Source of the DNA: an uncultured Collinsella sp. | GTDB taxonomy: Bacteria > Actinomycetota > Coriobacteriia > Coriobacteriales > Coriobacteriaceae | Reading direction: 5' to 3' | DNA: 35,441 nucleotides | NCBI GenBank assembly: GCA_902492935.1 | Contig: CABUNJ010000025.1 | Coordinates: forward strand, 1-35,441 | In this document: piece by piece, positions 7,505 through 15,841 of the stretch | How positions within the stretch are numbered: the stretch's first letter is position 1 | How the letters are laid out: every line of letters starts with the position of its first letter | The notes under the pieces: generated by a model | Seen by the model: only the letters and a program-made list of their open reading frames with translations | The model's database searches: none | Told to the model about the DNA's origin: nothing | Made by a program: the position numbers and the translations under genes

Positions 7505-8608
7505 TTAGAACCGCTCGAGAATCTCCGCGGCATTCTCTCGCAGATAGATATCTAGGTCCGGCACGGCAAACTGCACGTAGCCCCTCTGTGGAGCCTGAAT
7601 AACCTCTCTTTGTAGCAGCTTAGCCCTAATAGAGCTGACCTCATTGGTCTTTTTACCCATACGTTTAGCAATCTCAGATGATTTGGACTGCTGCTTATCC
7701 TCGCACATGGCCAAAAGATATTTGATATCGTTGAGTCCAAGTCCAGAAATCGCGGGCTCGTGAACAACATCGTGAAAACGAGCCTCTGCCAGCGCAATGC
7801 CTTCGATAACATCGCGCTCGCTCACGTTGGCACTTTTGACACGATGCAAGTTGGCGCGCTGCCAAATGGAGTAACCGACCAGTTGCACCAAATAGGCATA
7901 GCCCTTCGTGGCCTTAGCGGCTCTCGACAGCAGATCGTCCTCTATGGTCAAACCAGTCGCTATAAAGCTATCGCCCATAGAGAGCGCTACCTCCACCTGG
8001 TTGATAGGCGCCAGATCTTCGGGGAGGGCACGACGCAAGAATGTAAGTGCCTTGCCGTTAATAAGATCCATAACACCAGCGGGCAATCCGGCAAATGCGA
8101 GAGCAATATCGACTTTCTCCCCTATTAGAAGCTGCACAGCAGAAGCAATAGCGCGCATATCGTCAATCGGGGCATCCTGCACCTCATCTATTGCAATAAA
8201 CAGGCCCTTGGAAGACTTTGCGGCCGAGCCAAGCAACTTTCTAAGACTCGACTCTTTTGGCACAACGTCGAATTTAGCGGAAACAAAGCCGGCATTTACG
8301 CCGACTGAAGCATTGGTCGCAAGGGAGGATTCTGCAATCTGATCCTTCAGGTCCAGCAATAGGTTGGGACCAGCAGAAACAATAGCCGTCTTCCAGCCAA
8401 GCTCTCGTGCACGATCTCTAAGATCACAGAGCAAAACAGTTTTTCCGGAACCCCTTGGCCCGGCAACGCGCATGAGCCTCGCAGGTGCACCAATTCCCGA
8501 ATTCAAACTCTCGGTAAACTCAAGGGCAATATCATCACGACCAATTATGCGCGGAGGCTCAGCGCCGGCAGTGGGACGAAACGGGTTATGGAATATTGTG
8601 GCGCTCAC
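7505..8608 (-). CDS. Orc1/Cdc6-like AAA+ ATPase
   Basis: A 367-residue ATP-binding protein. Walker A is GPRGSGKT (residues 50-57) and Walker B is GLFIAIDEVQ (D141, E142). The N-terminal FHNPFRP...IIGRD box is typical of AAA_16/Cdc6-like ATPases. The last 90 residues look like a winged helix (LLAMCEDKQQSKSSEIAKRM, VSSIRAKLLQREVI), suggesting DNA or protein binding. I chose GTG 8608 because AGAGG lies 7 bases upstream; a TTG five codons earlier lacks such a site. Such ATPases occur in plasmids, mobile elements and defence loci. A link with the protease gene downstream is plausible (same strand, 158-base gap) but unproven. Confidence 0.75.
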   Translation of the reverse strand: MSATIFHNPFRPTAGAEPPRIIGRDDIALEFTESLNSGIGAPARLMRVAGPRGSGKTVLLCDLRDRARELGWKTAIVSAGPNLLLDLKDQIAESSLATNASVGVNAGFVSAKFDVVPKESSLRKLLGSAAKSSKGLFIAIDEVQDAPIDDMRAIASAVQLLIGEKVDIALAFAGLPAGVMDLINGKALTFLRRALPEDLAPINQVEVALSMGDSFIATGLTIEDDLLSRAAKATKGYAYLVQLVGYSIWQRANLHRVKSANVSERDVIEGIALAEARFHDVVHEPAISGLGLNDIKYLLAMCEDKQQSKSSEIAKRMGKKTNEVSSIRAKLLQREVIQAPQRGYVQFAVPDLDIYLRENAAEILERF

Positions 8609-8633
8609 TTGTTTGCCTCTCAAGGAAATCGAT

Positions 8634-8725
8634 TATCGGTCAATCTTAGCTTTATTAGTTTATCGCAACTATATCGGATTATATCGAGTTGTATAAGCCT
8701 GTACAAACTTATCGTAGAAGTATCG
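8634..8725. promoter_or_regulatory. Helically spaced TATCG repeats upstream of the ATPase gene
   Basis: In this AT-rich stretch the pentamer TATCG starts at 8634, 8661, 8672, 8682, 8710 and 8721, giving steps of 27, 11, 10, 28 and 11 bases: near one or multiples of a helical turn. A CATCG follows at 8729. The array lies just before the minus-strand ATPase start, so it may be an operator array for that gene. No protein known to bind it can be named from sequence. Confidence 0.35.
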
Positions 8726-8818
8726 AGCCATCGTAATGTAAACTAACAAATAGCCTAAACGCTGCCTTCTTCCCAACTCATGGCGAAGTCAAGCTGAGGG
8801 CCTTCTAACAACCATTGT

Positions 8819-11305
8819 CTAAAGCGAGAAGTACTCACTCTCGGAAGACAAGTTAGGCCCCAACCATGGATCACCCGTCAAGAAAAACTCCGGCCAGCGC
8901 TGCGTGAACAGTGCCTGTTCGCGTTTCCAACGGCGCAGCTTCTCCTCGTTGGCCTCTTCCCTGCCGCGCGAGGTGAACTCGTAGTGGTACAGCTCGGCAT
9001 AGGGCGTAAAGATGGTGCGGTAGCCAGCTTCCCGCACGCGCAGGCAAAAGTCAGCGTCGTTAAAACCGACGGCAAATTCCTCGTTGTAGCCGCCGACCTG
9101 CTCAAATACGTCGCGTCGCACCATCTGACAGGCACCTGTTACGGCGCTAAAGTTACCCGGACGTACGGCGCGGGCAAGATAGCCCTCGCGCTTTGCCGAG
9201 AAATCCTGGTTGGCATGGGCAAGTGCGCCACGCACACCAACCAATATGCCAGCGTGTTGCACCAGATGGTCGGCAAAGTAGAGTTTGGCGCCCACCACGC
9301 CCGCATCGGGACGCTGCAGATAGCCCATCATCTCTTCGATAAAGTCGGGGCTTATGACCTCGGTATCATTGTTCAGCAACAGAAGGTAATCACCCTTGGC
9401 ATGCTCCACGCCAAAGTTAATGATCTGGGAGTAATTGAACTCACCCGGCCAGTACGCAACGCGCGCGATGCCCTTGCCTTCGGATGCTGCAGCCACGCGC
9501 TCTGACAGGGTTTCGTAATACGCAAACGTCTCCGGGGCTTCGCTGTTGTTCTCCACCAAGACGATCTCGTAATTGGTATACGTGGCCTTCTGGGCGATCG
9601 ACATCACACAGGCGTCAAGCGTCTCAATGTGATCCTTGGTGGGAATCACAATGCTCACCAGCGGCGCAGGCTCCGGCAGCGCAAAGCGCATGCGGTAGAC
9701 AAACGGCGTCTCGGTCTCCTCGACCGTTCCGCAAATGCCCAGCGCGTTAAAGTGGCGCTGCAGCGCAAGACGACCGGCTTCAATAGCATACGGCTTGCTA
9801 TCGGCAGAGCCATCGGCGGTCGACCCCGGATGAACGCGCCAGTGATACAGCACGTGCGCAACATGTTCAAACCGCGCGCCCGCCGCAAGGCAGCGGAGCG
9901 TCAGGTCGTAGTCCTGGGCACCCGCAACGTCTTCTGGGGACGTGCCGATACGATCGATAAGCGCCTTCTCCACCATCAGGAAATGCGTCACGCAGTTATG
10001 GCTATAGAGCAAGTCTACATTGAGCTTGGTCTTAAAGACCGGCTGGCCCCACTCCCCCGTTTTCTGAAACATGTCCTCGTCGCAGAACAGGACCTGGGGA
10101 CGCTCGCCCTCGGCAGCATTGTTCAGCGCGGCAACATAGTGGAACAACGCGTCCGGCTCCAGAATGTCATCGTGGTCCAAGAACGCGATGTAGTCGCCCA
10201 TCGCTTGCTCAATACCCGCGTTGGTGTTGACCACAATGCCGCCGTTGCCGGGCAGCCCAAAGCGACGAACGCGCTCGTCGTGGGCGCCTGCCGCAAGGTC
10301 GGCAACCGCATCCCATTCAGGTGAGGCATCCATAAGGAGCAATTCCCAGTTGTCATAGCTCTGGGCTAGCACCGAGTCCAGCAGCTCGCGCAGGTAGACT
10401 CGATCGGTCTTGTAGCACGGCACCACAATGCTCACGAGCGGCCTATAGGCAAAGGCCGCCGAAGCGACACGCTGGCACGCCAAATCGCCCGGCTTTGCGC
10501 GCTGCTGCTCAAACCAACGTCGATAAGCTGCGTCGTCTGCACGCGCGTCCTTCATACGGTTCCAGCTGTCGTCGACCATGCCGTTGTACAGGCGACCATC
10601 CATGGCGCAAAACCCGCTCTGGATCTGCTCTGTGGGATCGCTCACAATCGCGACAAAATCTCGTATATCCTGAGGCATCTCAACGCTCAGAAACGTTTTA
10701 TTGACGCGGCATCCGTCCTGCTGCGGCACATCGACCTGCGACTCAAACACATGCACGGTGACATCGATGGCATTCATATGCGTATCGGAGATCTGGAACT
10801 CGGGTGCGCACTGGGGGTCTCCCGCCCAGGTAACCTCATAGCGCCACACCGCGCCGGAGTCTGCCGGCAAATAGCGAATGGCATCGATCTCGTAGCGACC
10901 GCAGCATTCGCCACGCTGCGCATCGCGGATAAGCGCGCACAGCGCAGGCTTTGCTTTGTAGTTAATCTTGGATTCCAGCTTGGCCACGCGGCTATCGAGG
11001 CGAATAGAGCCCAACCTTTGACCACCGGATGCAAAAACGACATCCATCGACGAGCCATCCAAAAACGGAAGTACCATGACGGCGAGCTCGCGCTCGTAAC
11101 CGGAAACGGAAGGGCAAAGCGCCAGCACACGGCCATGATCGACCGGGAGCACCAGCGACGGCACACGAGAACCGCTCGTCGTCGCATGGACAAACGCTTG
11201 AGAACCCTCCCGCTCAATAAGCGCGGCGACATCCTGACCGGCAAAACGAAGCAGCACAAACAGACGGCCCTGGCTGCGGCAAAGTGCCAAACGTTTGATA
11301 CTCAT
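8819..11305 (-). CDS. Bimodular GT2 glycosyltransferase
   Basis: An 828-residue protein. Residues 1-285 form a non-catalytic region, probably beta-rich. A first GT-A glycosyltransferase family 2 domain starts at PLVSIVVPCY (about 289) with the nucleotide-sugar/metal motif DHDD (377-380). A second starts at PLVSIVIPTKD (about 548) with NNDTE (645-649). Such tandem GT2 enzymes build rhamnan, glucan or other surface polysaccharides, using nucleotide sugars at the cytoplasmic face; the sugar cannot be read from sequence. Its ATG follows directly after the stop of the preceding gene (TAGATG), so it is the last gene of a minus-strand operon of five transferases. No terminator is evident in the roughly 190 bases that follow. 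Confidence 0.85.
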   Translation of the reverse strand: MSIKRLALCRSQGRLFVLLRFAGQDVAALIEREGSQAFVHATTSGSRVPSLVLPVDHGRVLALCPSVSGYERELAVMVLPFLDGSSMDVVFASGGQRLGSIRLDSRVAKLESKINYKAKPALCALIRDAQRGECCGRYEIDAIRYLPADSGAVWRYEVTWAGDPQCAPEFQISDTHMNAIDVTVHVFESQVDVPQQDGCRVNKTFLSVEMPQDIRDFVAIVSDPTEQIQSGFCAMDGRLYNGMVDDSWNRMKDARADDAAYRRWFEQQRAKPGDLACQRVASAAFAYRPLVSIVVPCYKTDRVYLRELLDSVLAQSYDNWELLLMDASPEWDAVADLAAGAHDERVRRFGLPGNGGIVVNTNAGIEQAMGDYIAFLDHDDILEPDALFHYVAALNNAAEGERPQVLFCDEDMFQKTGEWGQPVFKTKLNVDLLYSHNCVTHFLMVEKALIDRIGTSPEDVAGAQDYDLTLRCLAAGARFEHVAHVLYHWRVHPGSTADGSADSKPYAIEAGRLALQRHFNALGICGTVEETETPFVYRMRFALPEPAPLVSIVIPTKDHIETLDACVMSIAQKATYTNYEIVLVENNSEAPETFAYYETLSERVAAASEGKGIARVAYWPGEFNYSQIINFGVEHAKGDYLLLLNNDTEVISPDFIEEMMGYLQRPDAGVVGAKLYFADHLVQHAGILVGVRGALAHANQDFSAKREGYLARAVRPGNFSAVTGACQMVRRDVFEQVGGYNEEFAVGFNDADFCLRVREAGYRTIFTPYAELYHYEFTSRGREEANEEKLRRWKREQALFTQRWPEFFLTGDPWLGPNLSSESEYFSL

Positions 11306-12373
11306 CTACACTTCTCGCTTTCCAAGGGCGTTCGCTGCCATGCGTTTGCAGGCACCCAGGCGCCCAAACCTCAAGACGTCGTAATCGAACATGAGCTTTT
11401 TGCACCCACGGGCATTGGGGGCCTTGCTGGTAAGCGCCGCACGCACCATAGCAGCAACAGAAGGAGCGCATTGTGCGAGCGCAGCATCGCTGCCCACGGC
11501 AGAACCGGCAAGCGCCGTGGCAACGGCAGCAAACACCTTGCCGCAGCCCGAACCCAACAACCTGAGCGCATCGTACAGCACCAGATCGCACAGGAAATAT
11601 GCCAGGTCATCGGCGTGCTGAGCATCGAGACCGTCGCGCTGCCAGTCAGCCAGCACCGCGGAGTAAATCTTCACGTGCTCCAGCAGACGTGTCTCGTCGT
11701 CGTAGCGCATGGTGTCCATAAGCGAACCCTTGCGCGCCACGCGGTAGTCATACAGCTTGTTCGAGATAAGCGCGGTCTTGTGCGAACGACCGTACACGGC
11801 AAAATCGAAGACCTGGTCCTCGCCATACTTAACGGTTTCGTCGAACTTAATTCCGTTGTTGAGCAAAAACTCACGCCTGCAGGCGGTGCGCCACGCAAAA
11901 GGACGAGACGCCTCCTTAAACAGCAGGTCAGAGCTATAGCCTTCAAACGACGCATCGCACGGGCTCAACACATAATTAAGCCACGGATACCCCGCCTCGA
12001 GCGGATACGGATTCGCGCCAAAGGTCAACACGTCGCAATCCTCGCGCTCAAAGGCATCGACGAGCACGCGGCATGCATCGGGCGTAAAGCGGTCGTCGGA
12101 ATCCAAAAACGCGACGATAGGCGCCGTAGACGCGGCGATGCCTGCATTACGTGCACTCGACAGGCCACCGTTCTCCTTATCGACCAGCGTAAAGCGCGCG
12201 TCCTTTTCGCAATAGGCAGCCGCAATATCGCGCGAACCGTCCGGCGAGCCATCGTTGACCAGCACGCCTTCCCAATCGGTCATGTTCTGCGCAAGCAGGG
12301 AGTCCAGGCACCAGGCCAGGCACTCCTCCACTTTATAGATGGGAACGACAACGGAAATCTTGGGGGTAGCCAT
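11306..12373 (-). CDS. GT2 glycosyltransferase (type B, copy 1)
   Basis: A 355-residue GT2 enzyme. The domain begins MATPKISVVVPIYK, with VNDGSPDGS near residue 40 and DSDD at 91-94 for the nucleotide sugar and metal. The second half (KYGEDQVFDFAVYGR and a helical tail) is shared in plan with the gene at 13579-14619. ATG 12373 is preferred to GTG 12379 because AGGAG, lying over the stop codon of the previous gene, is 9 bases away from the ATG and only 3 from the GTG. Twelve bases separate the genes, so coupling is likely. Role: adding a sugar to a cell-surface polymer; donor and acceptor unknown. Confidence 0.85.
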   Translation of the reverse strand: MATPKISVVVPIYKVEECLAWCLDSLLAQNMTDWEGVLVNDGSPDGSRDIAAAYCEKDARFTLVDKENGGLSSARNAGIAASTAPIVAFLDSDDRFTPDACRVLVDAFEREDCDVLTFGANPYPLEAGYPWLNYVLSPCDASFEGYSSDLLFKEASRPFAWRTACRREFLLNNGIKFDETVKYGEDQVFDFAVYGRSHKTALISNKLYDYRVARKGSLMDTMRYDDETRLLEHVKIYSAVLADWQRDGLDAQHADDLAYFLCDLVLYDALRLLGSGCGKVFAAVATALAGSAVGSDAALAQCAPSVAAMVRAALTSKAPNARGCKKLMFDYDVLRFGRLGACKRMAANALGKREV

Positions 12374-12385
12374 AGTCACTCGCTC

Positions 12386-13504
12386 CTACTGTGCGGCCGG
12401 AACGTCATCAGGGTGCGGGTTGTCGCCGTAGGTGCGCTGATACGTCAGCACGCGCCAGACCAGCGGCAGGCCACCGATCTTAAAGTAATGCTTAAACGTA
12501 TTGAGCTTGCCCGGCTTCTTAAAGTCAAAGCGCGAATCGATATAGGCACGGGGCGATTTGACCATCAGGCGCAAGTCGGTCTCGCCACGCGGGTCGAACA
12601 GCGACAGGTCAAAGCGACCGGCATCCCAATCAGCCTTGAGCTCGGGAGATGCCTTCTTCCAAAACTGCTCACGCAGTTCATCGACCAGACGTTCATCATT
12701 CCAACGGTACGTATCGACCTTCATGCGCATTAAAATGCCCTGGAGCTGAGCCTTGAGCTCGGGACGCTCGGTCAAAAATCGCTGCATCTCGGCATATTCG
12801 TCGCACACGCAAAACACCTTGTTGGGCGAATTAACGGAGCTCTTCTCGTTATCCTGGCGATAGCACAAAATGGGGTCCGCAATAAACGCGGCACGCTCGG
12901 CGCAAGCCCAAACCTTAAAGTTAAAGCCTGCGTCCTGATACGAGGCGCCCGGCGTGGGAAGGAACCGAATCTGATTGTCGTTGAGGAACGCGCACCGATA
13001 GATGGCCGACCAAATGGAAGGCTTGCGGTAGAAGATACCCGGGCGATCAACGGGGCGATACGCCGCACCCGTCATATGCTCGTCGATAATTCCAAACAGC
13101 TCGCGGCGCTCGCTGGGCGTGGACCAATACAAGTAAAAGTCACCCTTAACGACATCGGCATGCTCGGCGTCGGCCTTGGCAACCAGCTTTTGGAGCGAAT
13201 CCTCGAACATAAAGTCATCGGACTCCAAAATGCCCACGTACTCGCCACGCGCCATCTCCAGGCCGCGGTTCATCGAATCGCCGTAGCCGCTATTAGCCTT
13301 GTCGATCATCTTGACGCGCGCATCGCACTCCATGTACTCGCGGATGATATCCGGCGAGCTATCGGTAGAGCCATCGTTGATGCAAATGATCTCAATGTCC
13401 TCGAGCGTCTGCGCAATGGCAGAATCGAGGCACTCGCGCAGGTAGCGCTCAACATTGCAGATGGGAACAAGCAGCGAAACTTTAGGGGTATCAGAGTTCT
13501 GCAA
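12386..13504 (-). CDS. GT2 glycosyltransferase (type A, copy 1)
   Basis: A 372-residue GT2 enzyme: VSLLVPICNVERYLRECLDS at residues 9-28, CINDGSTDSS near 41-50, and ESDD at 94-97 in place of the common DxDD. It is strongly similar over most of its length to the protein at 14626-15729 (IKMIDKANSGYGDSMNRGL-type and CYRQDNEKSSVNS-type blocks in both), so the two are paralogues. The start is TTG at 13504, five bases after a perfect AGGAGG; there is no ATG or GTG nearby. The upstream gap of 74 bases is the largest within the cluster and could hold an internal promoter. Confidence 0.85.
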   Translation of the reverse strand: MQNSDTPKVSLLVPICNVERYLRECLDSAIAQTLEDIEIICINDGSTDSSPDIIREYMECDARVKMIDKANSGYGDSMNRGLEMARGEYVGILESDDFMFEDSLQKLVAKADAEHADVVKGDFYLYWSTPSERRELFGIIDEHMTGAAYRPVDRPGIFYRKPSIWSAIYRCAFLNDNQIRFLPTPGASYQDAGFNFKVWACAERAAFIADPILCYRQDNEKSSVNSPNKVFCVCDEYAEMQRFLTERPELKAQLQGILMRMKVDTYRWNDERLVDELREQFWKKASPELKADWDAGRFDLSLFDPRGETDLRLMVKSPRAYIDSRFDFKKPGKLNTFKHYFKIGGLPLVWRVLTYQRTYGDNPHPDDVPAAQ

Positions 13505-13578
13505 GAGAACCTCCTGTTGAGTAGCGTGTAACAGGGTTATTTTAGCAGCCGAGTTGCGGCGGGCGGCAGCGCTTGGAA

Positions 13579-14619
13579 TTAGATAAAGCGCTCCAGGCAG
13601 GCCTTGAAACCGCGGGTCGAAAGATAGAACAGCGTGGCGTCTGCCGTCGAAACACCCGAGGTCGCCGCTACGAGCTTATGGGCAACTCGGCGAACGGCGC
13701 CCTTAGCAGGCATATCCGCCCACTCCGTTCCCAAAAACGTCGTGAAATCCATATTGACGCGACCGGCCACGCGACGGAAACCATCGGCGTCCAGACGCGC
13801 CAAGTCAAACACAATGAGGTCAAGGAACCAAGTGATCAGCTCGCCGGGACACAGGTCCAAAAGGCCGTAGACCGCCCAATCCTCCAAAACTTCCTCGAGC
13901 ATTCTCATGTGGGCGTCGAGCTTTTTGGCGCGTGCCTCGGCACTGTTGAACTCGTGCGTCGCCGATTCGCTCTCCATCACGTAGTGGTAAAACCTGTCCG
14001 GCATGACGACGGTCTTGCGGGCAAGCGCATAAGCCGCAAACTGGAAGGCGACGTCCTCGCCCAAAGCCAAACCGGGGGCGAAGCGAATGCCTTCGCGATT
14101 GAGCAGCTCGCGCGAAAAAGCCGCGCGGCACGCATAGGGCTGTGCGTTTGCGTGGAACAGCAGCTGGGGATCACGAGGGCCGAAGGTACTAGCTTTGGGG
14201 CTCATGAGTTGCTGGACGCGCTTGGGCGCAGCGTCGGACGGTTCGCAAACGCCGCCAAAAACGGCGACCTCGGCATCTGCAGACTCCATGGCATGCAGCA
14301 CGCGCTCGACTGCCTGAGCGTCGATGTAATCATCGGCGTCTACAAAGAAAACCACCTCGCCCTTGGCGGCATCGATTCCGGCATTTCGAGCACACGAGAC
14401 GCCCGCGTTTTCCTGGTCAATCACCAGTACGCGATCGTCGGTCTGCGCAATTTGACGCAAGACGCCCAGTGAATCGTCAGCCGAACCATCGTTGACGCAG
14501 ACAACCTGAATCGAGCGCTCAGACTGGGCCAGCAGCGAATCGAGACATCGCTGAACCGAGTTTGCAGAGTTGTATACGGGAACGACAATGGTCGCTTTGG
14601 GGCTCGTAGCTTCTCCCAT
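13579..14619 (-). CDS. GT2 glycosyltransferase (type B, copy 2)
   Basis: A 346-residue GT2 enzyme with TIVVPVYNS at residues 10-18, CVNDGSADDS at 41-50 and the DADD motif at 94-97. The region after the catalytic domain (LALGEDVAFQFAAYALARKT, then a helical tail) follows the layout of the protein at 11306-12373, so the two appear homologous although more diverged than the type A pair. ATG 14619 lies six bases after the stop of the preceding gene, so translation is probably coupled. It probably acts on the same surface polysaccharide as its neighbours; specificity is not deducible. Confidence 0.85.
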   Translation of the reverse strand: MGEATSPKATIVVPVYNSANSVQRCLDSLLAQSERSIQVVCVNDGSADDSLGVLRQIAQTDDRVLVIDQENAGVSCARNAGIDAAKGEVVFFVDADDYIDAQAVERVLHAMESADAEVAVFGGVCEPSDAAPKRVQQLMSPKASTFGPRDPQLLFHANAQPYACRAAFSRELLNREGIRFAPGLALGEDVAFQFAAYALARKTVVMPDRFYHYVMESESATHEFNSAEARAKKLDAHMRMLEEVLEDWAVYGLLDLCPGELITWFLDLIVFDLARLDADGFRRVAGRVNMDFTTFLGTEWADMPAKGAVRRVAHKLVAATSGVSTADATLFYLSTRGFKACLERFI

Positions 14620-14625
14620 ACCGAC

Positions 14626-15729
14626 CTACCCCCTCAGCGATTCGATGAGGAAAGCGGCGAGTACGCCGGGGCCTCCAACCGATGCGTAGTATTTGGCGCG
14701 CCCCAAGGCACCATCCGTTGCAAAGTGCGGATGCTCGTCAACCCAGCCCTCAGGATCTTTGAGGATGGCAGCGAGATTCGCACGCTTCCACGGCTTCAGA
14801 TCGTCCAGCAAAAACTCCCCGGCGTCCAAGGCCGCTTGGAACTCCTTGGCCATCTGCACCAGGAACTCCTTATAGAACTTAGGCGCCAAGCGCACATAGT
14901 TCCACATATACGAATCGTACTTAATGAGCTGATTGAACTTGAGCATGCGCGCGACGTCATCACTTGCGTGGTCGCGGGCATATTCCTCTCTAATCCAACG
15001 CTCAATCTCGGCATACTCGGCATTGACGCAAAAGACCTTGGCCGAAGAATTGACCGAGGAGCTCTCGTTGTCCTGACGATACGAAAGCACAGCATCGTGC
15101 AGGTAAACGGCCTTATCGGCGCACGCAATCACCTTAAAGGCAAACGACGTGTCCTGAAAGGATGCTCCCGGAGTCGGCAAGAACTTGATGTCGTTGCGCT
15201 CAAGAAAATCACGGCGGTACACAGCCGACCAAATCGACGGCTTTTGCTTAAAGAACTGCGTCGTATCGCTCGGGTGCACCGGCTTGCCGCAGTCCTTGGG
15301 CCTAAACATCTCGTGTAGCGAGCGGCGCTCCTCGGGCTTGGACCAGTAAAAGTCAAAATTCGCCTTCGCAAAGTCGGCGCCATTGCGCTCGGCTGCCGCC
15401 ACAAGTTTCTCCAGCGCGTCGGGCGCCATAAAGTCATCGGACTCCAGAATGCCGATGTACTTGCCGCGCGCCATATCGAGCCCGCGGTTCATAGAGTCGC
15501 CGTAGCCACTGTTGGCCTTATCAATCATCTTCACACGCGCATCGCGCTGCATATACTCGCGGATTATCGCCGGCGAGTTGTCGGTAGAGCCGTCGTTGAT
15601 ACAGATGATTTCGATGTCCTTGAGTGTCTGCGCAACGGCGGAATCGAGGCACTCGCGCAGGTAGCGTTGAACATTGTAAATGGGAATAAGCAGCGACAGA
15701 ACAGGGCTGCCAGAGGCGTTAGTAGACAA
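14626..15729 (-). CDS. GT2 glycosyltransferase (type A, copy 2), first gene of the cluster
   Basis: A 367-residue GT2 enzyme with LSLLIPIYNVQRYLRECLDS, then DIEIICINDGSTDNSP, and ESDD at 96-99. It is the paralogue of the protein at 12386-13504, sharing the KANSGYGDSMNRGL block, the PGAS(F/Y)QD block and the YRQDNE(S/K)SSVNS block. Translation begins at TTG 15729, five bases after AAGGAG, so both type A copies use TTG. As the first minus-strand gene after a divergent intergenic region, its promoter should lie between 15730 and 15841. Confidence 0.85.
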   Translation of the reverse strand: MSTNASGSPVLSLLIPIYNVQRYLRECLDSAVAQTLKDIEIICINDGSTDNSPAIIREYMQRDARVKMIDKANSGYGDSMNRGLDMARGKYIGILESDDFMAPDALEKLVAAAERNGADFAKANFDFYWSKPEERRSLHEMFRPKDCGKPVHPSDTTQFFKQKPSIWSAVYRRDFLERNDIKFLPTPGASFQDTSFAFKVIACADKAVYLHDAVLSYRQDNESSSVNSSAKVFCVNAEYAEIERWIREEYARDHASDDVARMLKFNQLIKYDSYMWNYVRLAPKFYKEFLVQMAKEFQAALDAGEFLLDDLKPWKRANLAAILKDPEGWVDEHPHFATDGALGRAKYYASVGGPGVLAAFLIESLRG

Positions 15730-15795
15730 ATGTGCTCCTTAGGAAATACCTGTCGTTTCATGGTATCAAAGGGTCAGCGCGCCAGCGGGCGTTTA

Positions 15796-15801
15796 TATAA
15801 T
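15796..15801 (+). promoter_or_regulatory. Candidate -10 box of the acyltransferase gene
   Basis: A perfect TATAAT lies 40 bases before the acyltransferase ATG. The expected -35 position, 17 bases upstream (15773-15778, GTCAGC), is a poor match to TTGACA, so the site is supported mainly by the -10 box. Confidence 0.4.
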
Positions 15802-15841
15802 CTATGGAGCTCGCAGAGGAAAACCGATACGAAAGGACGTC

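Noticed and set aside
10751..12733. 660-codon open frame on the plus strand
   Set aside because: It lies antisense to two clear glycosyltransferase genes, is rich in Arg/His/Ala, and has no recognisable domain. Long antisense frames are common in GC-rich coding DNA.
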